Shown: positions 1 through 10,800 of the stretch, piece after piece
Layout of the letters: each line of letters opens with the position of its first letter
How positions within the stretch are numbered: position 1 is the first letter of the stretch
From: Haliotis asinina
Taxonomy: Eukaryota > Mollusca > Gastropoda > Lepetellida > Haliotidae
Length of the DNA stretch: 64,000 nucleotides
Reading direction: 5' to 3'
Assembly: GCF_037392515.1 (NCBI RefSeq)
Contig: NC_090291.1
Coordinates: 31,748,501-31,812,500 of the forward strand
Program-made: the position numbers and the translations under genes
Notes under the pieces: generated by a model
Told to the model about the DNA's origin: nothing
The model's database searches: none
Seen by the model: only the letters and a program-made list of their open reading frames with translations

Positions 1-130
1 TCAGCATAGTATTATTACAACATCTGCACACTGAATACATCACGAATTACACAACAAACGTAATCATGGTCAAAATGGGAATCGAAACCTCAAACAAAGA
101 ATTGCGAAATGCCTCATGGAGTCATACTCA

Positions 131-294
131 CTCACTGAGTATGGTTTTACACTGCGTTTAGGAAAATTCAGGCAGTGTTAAGGTCGGTAAAAATAGGCAG
201 TCGGCTGAATACATTGTACCCACATAGGGATTTGAACCCGGGTCTTTAGCATGACAAGCGAACACTTTTACCATCAGGATACCTCCACCCCTGG
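131..294 (-). repeat. tRNA-derived SINE (family T)
   Basis: Complement reads from a diverged A box through GGTTCAAATCCC to an ACTCA tail. Confidence 0.6.
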
Positions 295-317
295 CAGTAC
301 TGAGAACACTTACGGTT

Positions 318-580
318 TGAGTGAGGGAGTGGGTGATTTTATTTTTACGCCGCACGCAGCAATATTCAAGCTATTTGGTGGCGGTCTATAAATAATCGAG
401 TCTGGACCAGACAATCCAGTGATCAACAGCATGAGCTTTGATCTGCGCAACTGGGAACCGATGACATGTGTCAAGCAAGTCAGCGAGCCTGACAACCCGA
501 TCCCGTTAGTCGCTCCTCACGACGAGCATAATCGCCTTTTACAGCAAGCATGGGTTGCTGAAGGGCTACTCTACCCCGCA
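318..580 (-). repeat. SINE family L (long-headed), near full length
   Basis: Carries the shared tail (TTTTACGCCGCACGCAGCAA) and the family-L body through the AGCATGGGTTGCTGAAG block. Confidence 0.75.
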
Positions 581-861
581 CTTTAAATATTGAGGAAATA
601 AACAGAAGCGTTATCAATGTAGACTCGAAGGCCATTCTGTCATCTAACGGTGTTGACAAAGCAACAGGAAGCATTCTTTCCGTCATCACTAATGCATGTG
701 ACACTAGTATGCAAAACTGTATCAATTAGTTGGAGAGATTGAATATGGATAAACAGTAAAATACAATCTGAAAGGTTATTACGACATGGAGCGTCAGCAC
801 ATGAACGCTAAACGTCGAAATGTAGTTAGAGATTGGGGGAAAAGTAGACACTTTACGTACA

Positions 862-1023
862 AACGAGTGAGTATGGGTTTACGCCGCATTTAGCAATATG
901 CCAGCAACACCACGGCGAAGGACACGAGAAATGGGCTTCACACATTGTGCCCATGTAGGGAATCGAACCCGGGTCTTCTGCGTGACGAGCGAACGCTTCA
1001 ACCACGACGCTACCCCACAGCCC
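862..1023 (-). repeat. tRNA-derived SINE (family T)
   Basis: Complement contains GGTTCGATTCCC (exact B box), GTAGCGTCGTGGTTGAAGCG in the A-box position, and the shared tail. Confidence 0.7.
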
Positions 1024-1172
1024 ATTAATTCAGTCTGGAGTAGACAATCCTGTAGTCAACAGCATGAACATCGATCTACGCATCTTGATGCGATGACTTG
1101 TATCAACTAGTCAGCGAGGTAGGCCACCAAATATTTGCGTCTTACGACACGCATGAATTGCTGAAGACAATG
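1024..1172 (-). repeat. SINE family L, tail-less fragment
   Basis: Follows the T SINE directly and begins inside the L body at TTCAGTCTGGAGTAGACAAT; a chimera or nested insertion. Confidence 0.55.
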
Positions 1173-1204
1173 TCCAACAGGGATAGACAAGACGGGTAGT
1201 GTAC

Positions 1205-1740
1205 ATTAATGACTTAGTTATAGAACAGTAGCACAAGCCGTCTGGCAAAAGTTGTCTCTAAGAATGTGGATTCAAATATCTTTAGAGACAATGACATATT
1301 AACAAATTTACAATCAGGCTTTGTGCCTGGAGAAGTTATTGCTTATAAATACCAACTGATATATCTGTATGATTCTATCCCAACAGCATTAGAAAGTGGC
1401 AAGCGATGAGAGCCGTCTCTTTGATAAAATATGACATAAAGGGATACTATTAGAACTAAAAGCTTGCAGCATCCACGGAAGGGTATTTGGGCTGTTTTAC
1501 AGCTATCTCGAACACGGGGCACAGAAAGTATTTACCAACGGTTGTACTTCAGATCTAAAACATGTTGCGGTAGAGGTTCCCCAATGATCGGACATAGGAT
1601 CCCAACTCATAGTTATAATTTATACATTAAGGGTAGTATCGACCATGATGGCACTGACAGTAACACCCATCTCTCTGGGGACGATACATCAGTAAATGAT
1701 ATCATTGATGACGCAGATATCACTGCTAAAAAATAAATAC
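1205..1740 (+). pseudogene. Dead non-LTR (LINE) reverse transcriptase fragment
   Basis: Conceptual reading, broken by stops and frame changes, shows DNDILTNLQSGFVPGE, YQLIYLYDSIPTALESGK, the region that would hold the catalytic FCDxSKAFD (decayed), then HGR..W..L..YL and finally SGDDTSVNDIIDDAD, where the FADDTS box would be. This order is that of jockey/CR1-like LINE reverse transcriptases. No intact ORF. Confidence 0.7.
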
Positions 1741-2051
1741 TGATCGATAAAATTTCAATAGGATCAGAAACGAAAGTAAACTTCTTTTCTTGCGCATGGT
1801 TAAATTGTGTCGATAGACAATGTTTATAAGTGATTGGTAAGTTGCTCGTTGAAGAGGTTAGCAACAGCTGTGTTAGTGGCGGACTTCAAACCATTTTGCC
1901 CAGTACCTCCCACAAACCTCAAACCACTGTCTACAGAATTCCATCCCATTCTAAGAAGTACGCCAGGCATCATCTCTACAAAAACCAAAAAAGCTAAAAA
2001 CGTCTGCTTGACAAATGTACAAGAAAGTGAACACCTCAAGGATGTGTTTTA

Positions 2052-2282
2052 GAGTGAGTGAGTTTTGTTTTACGCCGCACTCTGAAAATGATCGAGTCAG
2101 GACCAGACAATCTAGTGATCAACAACATGAGTATCGATCTGGGCAGCTGGGAACCGATGACGTCTCAACCAAGTCAGTGAGCCTGACCACCCGTTAGGAG
2201 CCTCTTACGACATGTATAGTCGCTTTTCATGGCAAGCATGGGTTGCTGAAGACCTATTCAAACCCTGTCCTTCACGGGTCGA
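2052..2282 (-). repeat. SINE family L with internal deletion
   Basis: Tail GAGTGAGTGAG..TTTTACGCCGCACTC followed by the L body; about 35 bases of the tail-proximal part are missing. Confidence 0.7.
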
Positions 2283-2299
2283 TGTGTTTAACTAAACCT

Positions 2300-2790
2300 C
2301 TTTTCATCCTGACCACAACCATTGCAACAACTCTATCATCTTCATTCAAACGACTTTAACCAAAATCTCTGCATTGCCAGACCTCTAAAAGAACAGGTAG
2401 GCATCATCCAGCCTCAACGATCTTCTTATTGCCATCAGATGAAAAACATCAATCGCCAACAACATACTATGTTATTAAATGAAATACAATGAGACTGTGG
2501 ACAGAGGTACATAGGCGAAACATCCTGACCCATCATCACCTGAATGAAAGGACATGAACTAATTCTGACAGCAGTTCAGTCATCTCTACTTTCCTCAAAT
2601 CAAGCTTCAGCCATCAAAGAAACTGGACAGACGTTACCATTCTTGCAGTAATTAAACTGACTTCAGCAAACGTAAACCCACCAAAACTACGACATTCGAC
2701 GACAAAACCTACCATCAGTTGAGATCATGAGTATCGCATTCCAACAGCATATGATGCATTTTAGACCCAGTCTAATCACCTGATAAAACG
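2300..2790 (+). pseudogene. Degraded GIY-YIG nuclease domain, probably of a Penelope-like element
   Basis: Around 2492-2560 the reading CGQRYIGETS..PIIT.MKGH matches the C-x-x-YIGET-x-RP-x-x-R-x-KEH signature of GIY-YIG nucleases. A frame change later gives NWTDVTILA, another typical block (IDWTDVKIL). Stops and shifts show it is dead. It lies about 300 bases before an inverted repeat with hammerhead ribozyme cores, the arrangement expected of a Penelope-like element. Confidence 0.5.
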
Positions 2791-3127
2791 TGTACCCCTG
2801 TGCGGCGATCCCCTTGATTTCTGTGTCTCAGGTTTCCACCTCTAATACCTTTGTTAATTCTCTGGCTTCCACCAGCTTATTGCCTGGTAAATTATGCCAT
2901 TGGTGCATCTGCTTTGTTTGCACACCGTCAACATACGACTTCCCCTGTTCATGTTACATTCCTGCTCGACAACGGTACGGAAGTCTGTATCTAAACACGA
3001 GAGGAATAAAAGGAGCAGTTATACAAACATTTATCATTACCTTATAATACATTCTTTGAATGTCATTTAGAAGTGAAAATACATAAGAATGAAGATTTTT
3101 ATGGATATCAACTTCTTTATGTGAGAA

Positions 3128-3167
3128 CACAACGTTTCGGAGTTAATGCTTACTCCTTCATCAGGTG
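3128..3167 (-). ncRNA. Hammerhead ribozyme core (copy 1)
   Basis: On the - strand: CAC, CTGATGA, a stem GGAGT/ACTCC with an 8-base loop, then GAAACGTT and GTG. CUGAUGA and GAAA flanking a stem are the invariant hammerhead core. The ACGT after GAA is self-complementary, so stem III can form only between two copies, as in the dimer-type ribozymes described in Penelope-like elements; CAC/GTG form stem I. Confidence 0.65.
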
Positions 3168-3325
3168 ATTGAGAAAGGGGATACAGAGGTGTATTTATAT
3201 GTACAGGTAAAACAGTATAAACAGTGTTTATACTGGCTTCCAGCTTTCGTTAACTCATTCCACTTGTTACTTTGTTATTGTTTTACCTGTACATATAAGT
3301 ACACCTCTGTATCCCCTTTCTCAAT

Positions 3326-3365
3326 CACCTGATGAAGGAGTAAGCATTAACTCCGAAACGTTGTG
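3326..3365 (+). ncRNA. Hammerhead ribozyme core (copy 2)
   Basis: Same core as copy 1 on the opposite strand in the second arm: CAC, CTGATGA, five-pair stem II, GAAACGTT, GTG. All invariant positions are intact. Confidence 0.65.
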
Positions 3366-3469
3366 TTCTCACATAAAGAAGTTGATATCCATAAAAATCT
3401 TCATTCTTATAATACATGTTTACATCTATACAGTTTGCCAGATGATGCCTGCCGGATGTTAAGACAGCA

Positions 3470-3578
3470 GGACTGCGTTTCACAAAAGTCTCCTAACTTT
3501 AGGAGGTCGTAACTCATACGACCTTGTTTACGACCTCTTCCGACCTCCTTTACAACCGTTTCACAAAGACGCCGTATC
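3470..3578. repeat. Palindromic repeat, possible MITE relic
   Basis: GTTTCACAAA recurs at both ends in the same orientation, with GACCTC/GAGGTC and CGACC/GGTCG words paired inside. Low complexity is not the explanation. Family unknown. Confidence 0.35.
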
Positions 3579-3579
3579 C

Positions 3580-5914
3580 ATGTGTATGCAGTATGTGTGA
3601 TTAGGCTGGGTGTATAATATTATCTGTTCTCGATGCTATCTCTACATTCGGCCTGCGAGTAAAACTCCTGATTGCTGACCTTATGATTTCGGAGCGCGTA
3701 TTCCATTCATTTTCTATTCGTTAATTACTGTGCTTTAAACATTCCGTAGAACTGAAGACGACGTACGTTGTCCTTGTTTGCCCAAAGAGCTAAAATCCAG
3801 GAGACACATTCGCGTTGGCGCCCATATGAACTTTTCTGTTTGACGAAATAACAACAATTACTGGGATTTAAGCAGTCGGACTTTCATATTTTTAAGAATA
3901 TCATTCAAATCCATCTCCTAAAAGACATCATTGCATTTCATCTGGTCCGTTACCCTCAGACGTGAAGAAGATAATGAGATGAAGTCAACGTTACTATGAG
4001 AGGTATTCCAGTCAGATCTTTGCGTATTAGCTTGTTGCAGGAAGAAAGCCCTGAGTGATGCAGGTCTCGGACGTTACTGAAACCCACGAGAATTGGTATG
4101 GTGCTGACAGGTATAACATTTTGGGCGATCCAGGGTCAAATCCATGTGAAGAGAAGGATAGGAGTTGTTGAACTGAGTTGTATAGTTGTGCACATTTGTG
4201 GTATTTTTGTCATTGTTATAAATTTTATTAAATTCAAACAACAATGAAATGTTCGTGCAGACTGGCATTCCAAAATGGTCGTCCACAGAACAAGAGCTAG
4301 ATTCAAACATCTGTGGTCTTCAGTTGAAGTCGAAGCTCTCGTCCAGAATACCTTTCACTGACCACCTTGTTCAAGACATATCAACGTAACGCCCGTAAAT
4401 CTGTGAACATCTTTCGAAATTAACGTCGGTTCTTACACGTTCCGATCAGGACACTCATATTCTGGATAGTTAGGGCCTGCAGTGTTTCAAGTTTAAGGGC
4501 AAACACTGCCTGTGATGTTTTTTTGCCAGGTAAGTTGAAAAGAAGAAAGCAAACATCCAAACCAATCAGTATGCTGATGCACGCAAAGCGCACAAAGACT
4601 GGTAAAAAAAGAGGACCGGAAGAAGACTTTGCATAAAAAATGTTTGGGAGCTGCAATCGCTGTCACTGGCGTTCTTTACTTGTACAAATAGATGCTAAGC
4701 GCACAATTAGGTGAGCGCTCTACGGATCAATGCCTGCATTTGTTTGATCAATATTGGCATTGCGTGGAGATAAAGGGATGTTATTAATATTTCATTGCAC
4801 AGATCATTTCTGGATTTTTGTGTCTCAGCGGACTTCGGCCATGTGGGTGGATCAATGGACTGTTGACGGTGGCTCGTCATGCCGGACTTAACGGTGAATG
4901 TGATATCACAGTGGTTGTATGAGTATGGTCCTGCGTCTCCTGCAGCTATATCTTCCCAGGGACACGAGCAGTGACCATTACACACTGAACTCTTCTCTAG
5001 AATCGAACCCGGACTTCGAAAAAATATGAACTTCTAAACGCTTTAAAATTAGCTAGTGGACGTTACACTAGAGATAATTTTGAAAGGCGCGGTAAAAGTG
5101 AACAAACGTATTTAAATGTGTATTTAAAAAAACCCTCTTTTATAAGCACCATCACCACTTCTATTACTGTCTCATTCTAAAACTCCTGTAAGAACCACGG
5201 GCAGCATTTCCCTGTGCAGAGTAAAGTGCCTTAGGTGTGTCGGAATCCTGTGTTTGTGTGTTCAAATTCCTAATTTACTCCGACTATGATTCCTGGTTTA
5301 CCAGCATCATACCCATGCACGGACGTTGTCATGGCAAACGCTAAATACTTGCCTCGGGACTTTCGTCCGACTACTTTAATCGGGGAGACCATATAGAGAT
5401 GTAGATTATCTCTGCTTTAAGAGACCTCGCCATGATTTGAATTAAATAACGTTTATAGTATTGTCAAGTCCAGTTAACCCTCTGATAAAGCTATCTCAAA
5501 ATTCTGCTAGAAAAATGACCGACAAAGAACTTGAACCTGGATCAGACAATACAGACAAATCAATGTTTCACAAGAAGCAAATTATAACCATATATGGTCT
5601 CTGCTTCCACATAGACAGATACTGATTCCAATAAAAAAAATTTCAAGCGAGATAATGTTGCGCCATCTATGACATTTTATCCATGTAACTTATATCAGGG
5701 AACCTATATAGAGAGTGTTATAGAGTATCCCTGCTTATATGAATATTATTTACAACAAAATGCTTATCTACATTGGTTGATGACCGTCGGGATAAAGTGA
5801 ACACTTGGTCAGCTAACAGAAATTCAAATTTGAGTAATTATAATGTCTTGTGTCACTGCAATGAATGGTCCCTTCTATACAGATTATTTCGTTTCGTTTT
5901 CAAGTCCGAACAAT
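3580..5914. other. No gene recognised
   Basis: Short ORFs on both strands (for example 4420-4656 and 4707-4985 on the minus strand) match nothing I know. A strong-looking donor CCAG|GTAAGT at 4526-4535 on the + strand has no convincing exon. Confidence 0.5.
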
Positions 5915-6235
5915 TGATCACGTGACATTCGGTCAGGTCACGACACGATCAGCTGCGACAAGACAACAATCAACAACCCATCCTCTTGTCGTCATGTGAC
6001 AGATGACATCCGTGTTGTCTCCGGATCAGCAGTTGATTTGCCCACGTGATATACGCCTCAACAATGTCATATCCTGATATACACTCGTGTACACAGGTAG
6101 CCTAGCCTACAGACACACTTCCTGTCGTGACCCGATCTCTGATTCTAAATACTCGCCTGAGAGCTGTAGGCTAGTGTAGCCTGGATCATCATATATAAAC
6201 AAACAGCGATATCTCGCTCTGTTTAAACACTGAGA
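5915..6235 (+). promoter_or_regulatory. Promoter-like patch: E-box cluster, CpGs and TATA box
   Basis: Visibly richer in CpG than its surroundings. Contains TCACGTGA at 5918, CATGTGAC at 5993 and CACGTGA at 6043 (E-box/CLEAR-like motifs), AGGTCA at 5935, and TATATAAA at 6192-6199, about 50 bases before an ATG in good context at 6247. It could start the short ORF below or serve as an internal promoter for the coiled-coil gene. No transcript evidence is visible. Confidence 0.35.
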
Positions 6236-6246
6236 CAAACTTGACC

Positions 6247-6402
6247 ATGATGCTCTTAGTCAGATTAGCATTTGTAACGCTACATGCAAACTTCAGTTAT
6301 GTTTACTTCAGCTTGAATATTTGTGAAAGATCCATGTATTTTTTGCACGAGATTTATCAGCAGTACACAAGGATGTATCCATGGCAATTGCAGGCACATT
6401 AG
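6247..6402 (+). CDS. Possible 51-residue ORF downstream of the TATA box
   Basis: ATG in good context (GACCATGA) opens 51 codons ending TAG. The N-terminus MMLLVRLAFVTLHA is hydrophobic with one Arg, weakly signal-peptide-like, followed by FSYVYFSLN and a Tyr-rich end. I do not recognise it. Position about 25 bases after the expected TATA-directed start is the main support; chance is possible. Confidence 0.2.
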   Translation: MMLLVRLAFVTLHANFSYVYFSLNICERSMYFLHEIYQQYTRMYPWQLQAH

Positions 6403-6700
6403 GCGTTAATCGTTATTTTCTTGAAAACCGGAATTTGCCTAGTTTCTTTATGTGAAAAGGTAATTGGTGTTAAACAAAACAATCTTTCTGAGCATTGTTC
6501 AAATCAATATGGTAAAAGAACTAAACATTACAGATGCTTCCTCTGTTTGGCTAGAATGCAGTTTACCAGGTTCAGCACTACCCAGCGCTGCAGAGCAATT
6601 TTCTCACTATAGTGCCTCTGTGTCTCGCTATATCGCTTAGTGCCATATGCTCCTCTGATCTCTTCTTTAGAGGCAAACAACCAGTTATACTTTTTTGGAG

Positions 6701-7035
6701 TTAGGATTTGGCACCCTTTACAATCCTTAGGGTTAGGACTTGGGGTTAGGCACCTTTACAATCCTTTGGGTTAGGACTTGGGGTTAGGCACCTTTACGAT
6801 CCTTAGGGTTAGGACTTGGGGTTAGGCAACTTTATGATCCTTAGGGTTAGGACTTGGGGTTAGGCACCTTTACGATCCTTAGGGTTAGGACTTGGGGTTA
6901 GGCACCTTTACAATCCTTTGGGTTAGGACTTGGGGTTAGGCACCTTTACAATCCTTTGGGTTAGGACTTGGGGTTAGGCACCTTTACGATCCTTAGGGAT
7001 TAGGGGTATGGGTCTGGTACCCTTTCCAATCCTTG
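6701..7035. repeat. Telomere-like 38-bp minisatellite, about 8 units
   Basis: Each unit has TTAGGGTTAGG, then ACTTGGGGTTAGGCACC and TTTAC(A/G)ATCC. The first and last units are diverged. Confidence 0.9.
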
Positions 7036-7389
7036 TGGAGCTAACATGTCTTCAGGGGTGAATAACCCATTTGTTTGGGGTCAGACCTTAACTTAGGACA
7101 GTGAAATGGAGTTAATCCAAGAAAACAGTGGCATGTGAAAAAATGAATTGGGAAGGATATGACACAGTGAGACAGAAGCATGAGAAAGAAACTGTTGCTC
7201 ATTTCTTGTGCTTCAGCCTCACTGCTGTACTAATGACTGTTTAACAAGCACTCATTAACTTTGACCCGAGATAGAGCTAATCACATCACTAATTAACTGA
7301 TTACAGACTTGAGTTCAAGCCTCATCAATGTCTGATGAGTGTTCCTGGAAAAGTACAGTGTTCTTGTTTTTTTGTAAGTTGATGTTATT

Positions 7390-7690
7390 GATGAAATTGT
7401 AGTCACCTCCTCAAAGGTAGGAGCATCTTTGACAGATGTAAGTGAACCCAGTATTTTATATGTCAGTGAACACAATCTGTAATCGGTCTGTATTAGTAAA
7501 CCATATTTGTTGTGAACCTGATGTGTTGTCATTCTCTATCAGTGAATGCAGGCTGTTGTCAGTGTCTTTTGTCACGCACTATCATTGAACCCAATCATTC
7601 GTCAGTCTGCAACAGTGAACCACATCAGTCTGTCAGTGAACTCAGTTCATTTTCACTCTGTATCAGTAAACCCTATCTGTCTTCAGTCTG
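7390..7690. repeat. Imperfect ~40-bp repeats before exon A
   Basis: Phrases like TCAGTCTG..AACAGTGAACC recur about seven times with drift; the last one supplies the CTTCAGTCTGCAG acceptor of exon A. Confidence 0.45.
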
Positions 7691-7693
7691 CAG

Positions 7694-7826
7694 CTGAAAA
7701 TGTGGAGCTGAAGCGTCGCCTTCATCGACTTCGGGCACACCGAGATGAGCTACAGAGGGAGCTGAATGTCCTCAAAGAGAGAAAGAAGGAGGAAGATTTA
7801 CTCCGAAACTATGTCACAACTAGAGA
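7694..7826 (+). CDS. Coiled-coil (CEP290-like) exon A
   Basis: Acceptor CTTCAGTCTGCAG, donor CTAGAGA|GTGAGA, phase 1 in and 2 out. Encodes ENVELKRRLHRLRAHRDELQ and RELNVLKERKKEEDLL, a coiled coil. The acceptor sits at the end of a short imperfect repeat tract (7390-7690). An in-frame alternative acceptor CTTCAG| seven bases earlier is possible. Confidence 0.65.
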
Positions 7827-10800
7827 GTGAGATCATTGAAGAGTACATATATATGCAATAGACTTAACCCTGAAAACATATTCTTCTGATGGAAACCAAC
7901 AACCAAAAGCTAAAGAGTACTCCCAGAATGACATATTCTTTATTTTTAAATAGATGTAGATATATATATTTTTCTTCATAAATCATCTTAATTGACCATA
8001 TGTGCTTGAGCACAATTAACAACTCATAACTCTCGTTCAGCTCATCAACACATGATAATCAAAATATGCTACTGGCCACAGTCATGAAAACATGATTAAA
8101 TCAAAAATGGGATTTTCTGTGGCCGTTTTGGTGTGGAATTTTGTCCAAAGAAATTTAGTCCTATGGGATTTTGTCTGGGTGAGAATTTGTCTGCCCTCCT
8201 TACTTTGTCAACTGAGGATTTGTATGTCTCCTTGACAGATCAAACAGAAACAGTAAACATTTTGTGTAGAAATCAATAAAACACAGTTATATTAAGTTCT
8301 TTGTGTTTGAATGAGTGAGGTTTTGCTCCTTTTTAAGCAATATTTCAGCAATATCACAGTGGTTAACACCAGAGGTCTTCACATGTTTTACCTATGGGAA
8401 GAGTCTTTAAAGACTTTTAACCTCTTGGCTATACCACAGTTCCGTTTGTGCTTTAAGAGCACATTTAAAGTATCTTGAATAAAGTACCCCCAAATCTTAT
8501 ATATTTTCTGGAATCAGTGATACATTTTCTCATTGTCTCTAGGAAAATGAACATGATTTCAAAGATTTAAAACAAATACATAAACATACTTACTTAGAGA
8601 TTGATTCATGCATGAAACATGGAAATTAGAAACTTGAGTAGAATGTTGTCAATCTCAATGAAAAAGAGGATAAAAAGCAAGGCAAGGAAAAGTTGGGTGA
8701 AGAATGTCCTTCTTCTGTTGACAGTGTGTATGTACAGACTGACCCTCGTCCCTGGCACACCAATAGGCTCGCTTCGAAGCTGGATGAGAAAAAACCCACA
8801 GATCAGGAGTCACAGAAGCTGAACAAGTAGGTGGAGTCCATATTGTGTTCATGCCATCTATAGGCATCAAGGGTTCAAAAATCCCATCACCCGACGCCCG
8901 GGATAAGTCAGTTTTCATTTCGAAGAATCAAATAATGGCATCTTAATTGTCTATTAGATAATTTCAACTTATGGTTTCAAACTGCCAATATACTTGGGTT
9001 TCATGTTATATCAGCGCTAAATGTAGCTCTTAAGTTTTGTAGTGATAAAGTAGGGTTATCGCTCTTTGCTATTTATCACTTCTTAATAAATAGTCCACTA
9101 AACATTAACATCAAATGCCATTTTGATATATTCTTTCATAATTACATCATCATGATCATGTCATAAAAATGAGAGCATGTGGAAAATTAGTTTGGACAAG
9201 TTACCTTTTTAAAGTCAGTTACCTTGTGGCAAGTAGCTTTTAAACATTTTTTTAACCCCTATTTGCATCTTTGGGGGAATATTGTGGATACATATCTCCA
9301 TTGTCTGTTCTCAGTTTGTACTTAATGATATTCAGTGTGTATTTATGATGTAGGAAATTGTAACCATGGTATCCCTTGAAGAACTGTTTTTCAGTGAAAT
9401 AAATTTCTGAATTAGAAAACAGCTGTAATTAAAATGCAACATATTTAACATAATGAGATGTAAAATCAAGGCGAGTGGAAAATTAGTCAGGACAAGTTTC
9501 TTTCTCAAAGTCACTTGCCCTGAGACAAGTTAGGTTCTTGAGATGCATTTAGAAGTAGGTATTCTAATATACGACAAAATGTTATGGATGTCAACTTCTT
9601 CTTTATTGTTTCCACGACGTTTCTGGGCTATTCCTTGCCCTTTCATCAGGTGGGTGACCTGACGAAGGGGCAAGGAATAGCCCAGAAACGTCGGTCACCC
9701 ATCTGACGAAGGGGCAAGGAATAGCCCATAAACGTTGTGAAAACAATAAAGAAAAAGTTGACACCCATAACATTTTGTTGTATACTGAGACAAGTGGCTT
9801 TTAGAAACATTTTTGAAGCCCTTGTACATGTATGATCCCCAGCGAGTTAAGATTGATAATACAATGTGCAGTTGAGATTGACATCCAATGATCTTGGGGA
9901 AAATAAATACCAGCAAATTTAGCATGTGCTAGTATTGTGGATGTGTGCTCTATGTGAATATCCTATATTAATAATAATAATCATGTATGAAACAAGGTAG
10001 ACCACCTGGGTCTACATCTCAGAAGCTGCCTTTTGAGAAATGGGTAGTTTTTTTAAATGCAAAGTTGTTAGTTTGCACATTTTGTCCCACAAACTCTCTA
10101 TCCTTAGAGGTGAGGTGAGGTTCTGTACCTGTGGTAGTAGAGCTTCTGGACATGCTGTGTTGCAGGATGCTAACGATGCACTCTCAGCTGATGAAGAGAT
10201 ATGAAAAGGAGGTGAAACAGAACATGGCTCACTTGGAGAGCATTGCTGACCTCAATGTGAGTAAATATTGATCAGAGAAAATATTTTAATATCAGCTCTG
10301 TAACTTCTGTGTAGCAACTTTCTTTCTGAGTCAGTGCAGCCATCTTGAAATGTCTAGATATAACCATTACTCGCCATTTAGTTCTCAGTGTAGTGATGGC
10401 TTACAGTATCTTTAGTAGTGGGCTTTGATCTCCTTGTTTTTGCAGAGTTTGAAAAGTCATAATATGTTTTGATGTGGTAAGCATCTCTGAATTGAACTGA
10501 GGTAGATGAATATGATGACATCATTTTCTCTTCAAATCTTTATGATTTTAGTGGGTGTTTTGATATGTTGCAAAATGACATTTTGTATTGAGGACATTAT
10601 TTGATTAATTTTTTAGATTTGCTTTTTTTAGGTGAGGTTGATGGAAATGGAGACCAGGGCTAAAGAAGAGAAAGAAAAAGCCTTGAGACTTGAGGCTGAT
10701 CTTGCTGGCGTCAGGGGTCATGCTGGGTCAAGGACATTTGGTAATGAACTGATCTGGATGGGATCAACACATCAAGAGAAATAGAAACTTCATTCCAACA

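Larger units (their letters stand above)
3083..3410. repeat. Large inverted repeat (132-bp arms), Penelope-type terminal repeat with ribozymes
   Basis: Arms 3083-3214 and 3279-3410 are inverted copies with essentially one mismatch and a 64-base spacer. Each arm carries a hammerhead ribozyme core. The outer edge (TTTGAATGTCATTTAGAAGT at 3056) recurs at 39204 and, inverted and diverged, at 46904. Confidence 0.85.
9569..9783. repeat. Second ribozyme-bearing inverted repeat, with an internal duplication
   Basis: Arms of about 87 bases (from TATACGACAAAATG to its inverted copy ending at 9783) share the design of the 3-kb repeat but differ in sequence. An extra copy of the ribozyme segment lies between them. 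It sits in the intron between exons B and C of the coiled-coil gene. Confidence 0.75.

Noticed and set aside
862..1023. A possible tRNA gene from the GGTTCGATTCCC box
   Set aside because: No closing acceptor stem; the same sequence recurs as a SINE head.
4707..4985. 92-codon minus ORF with CSCPWEDIAAGDAG
   Set aside because: Looks mildly protein-like but has no partner exon or family I recognise; not claimed.
8543..8724. Longer exon B starting at CTCTAG|GAAAATG
   Set aside because: Its frame meets two TAG stops before the coiled-coil part, and phase with exon A fits only the acceptor at 8724.
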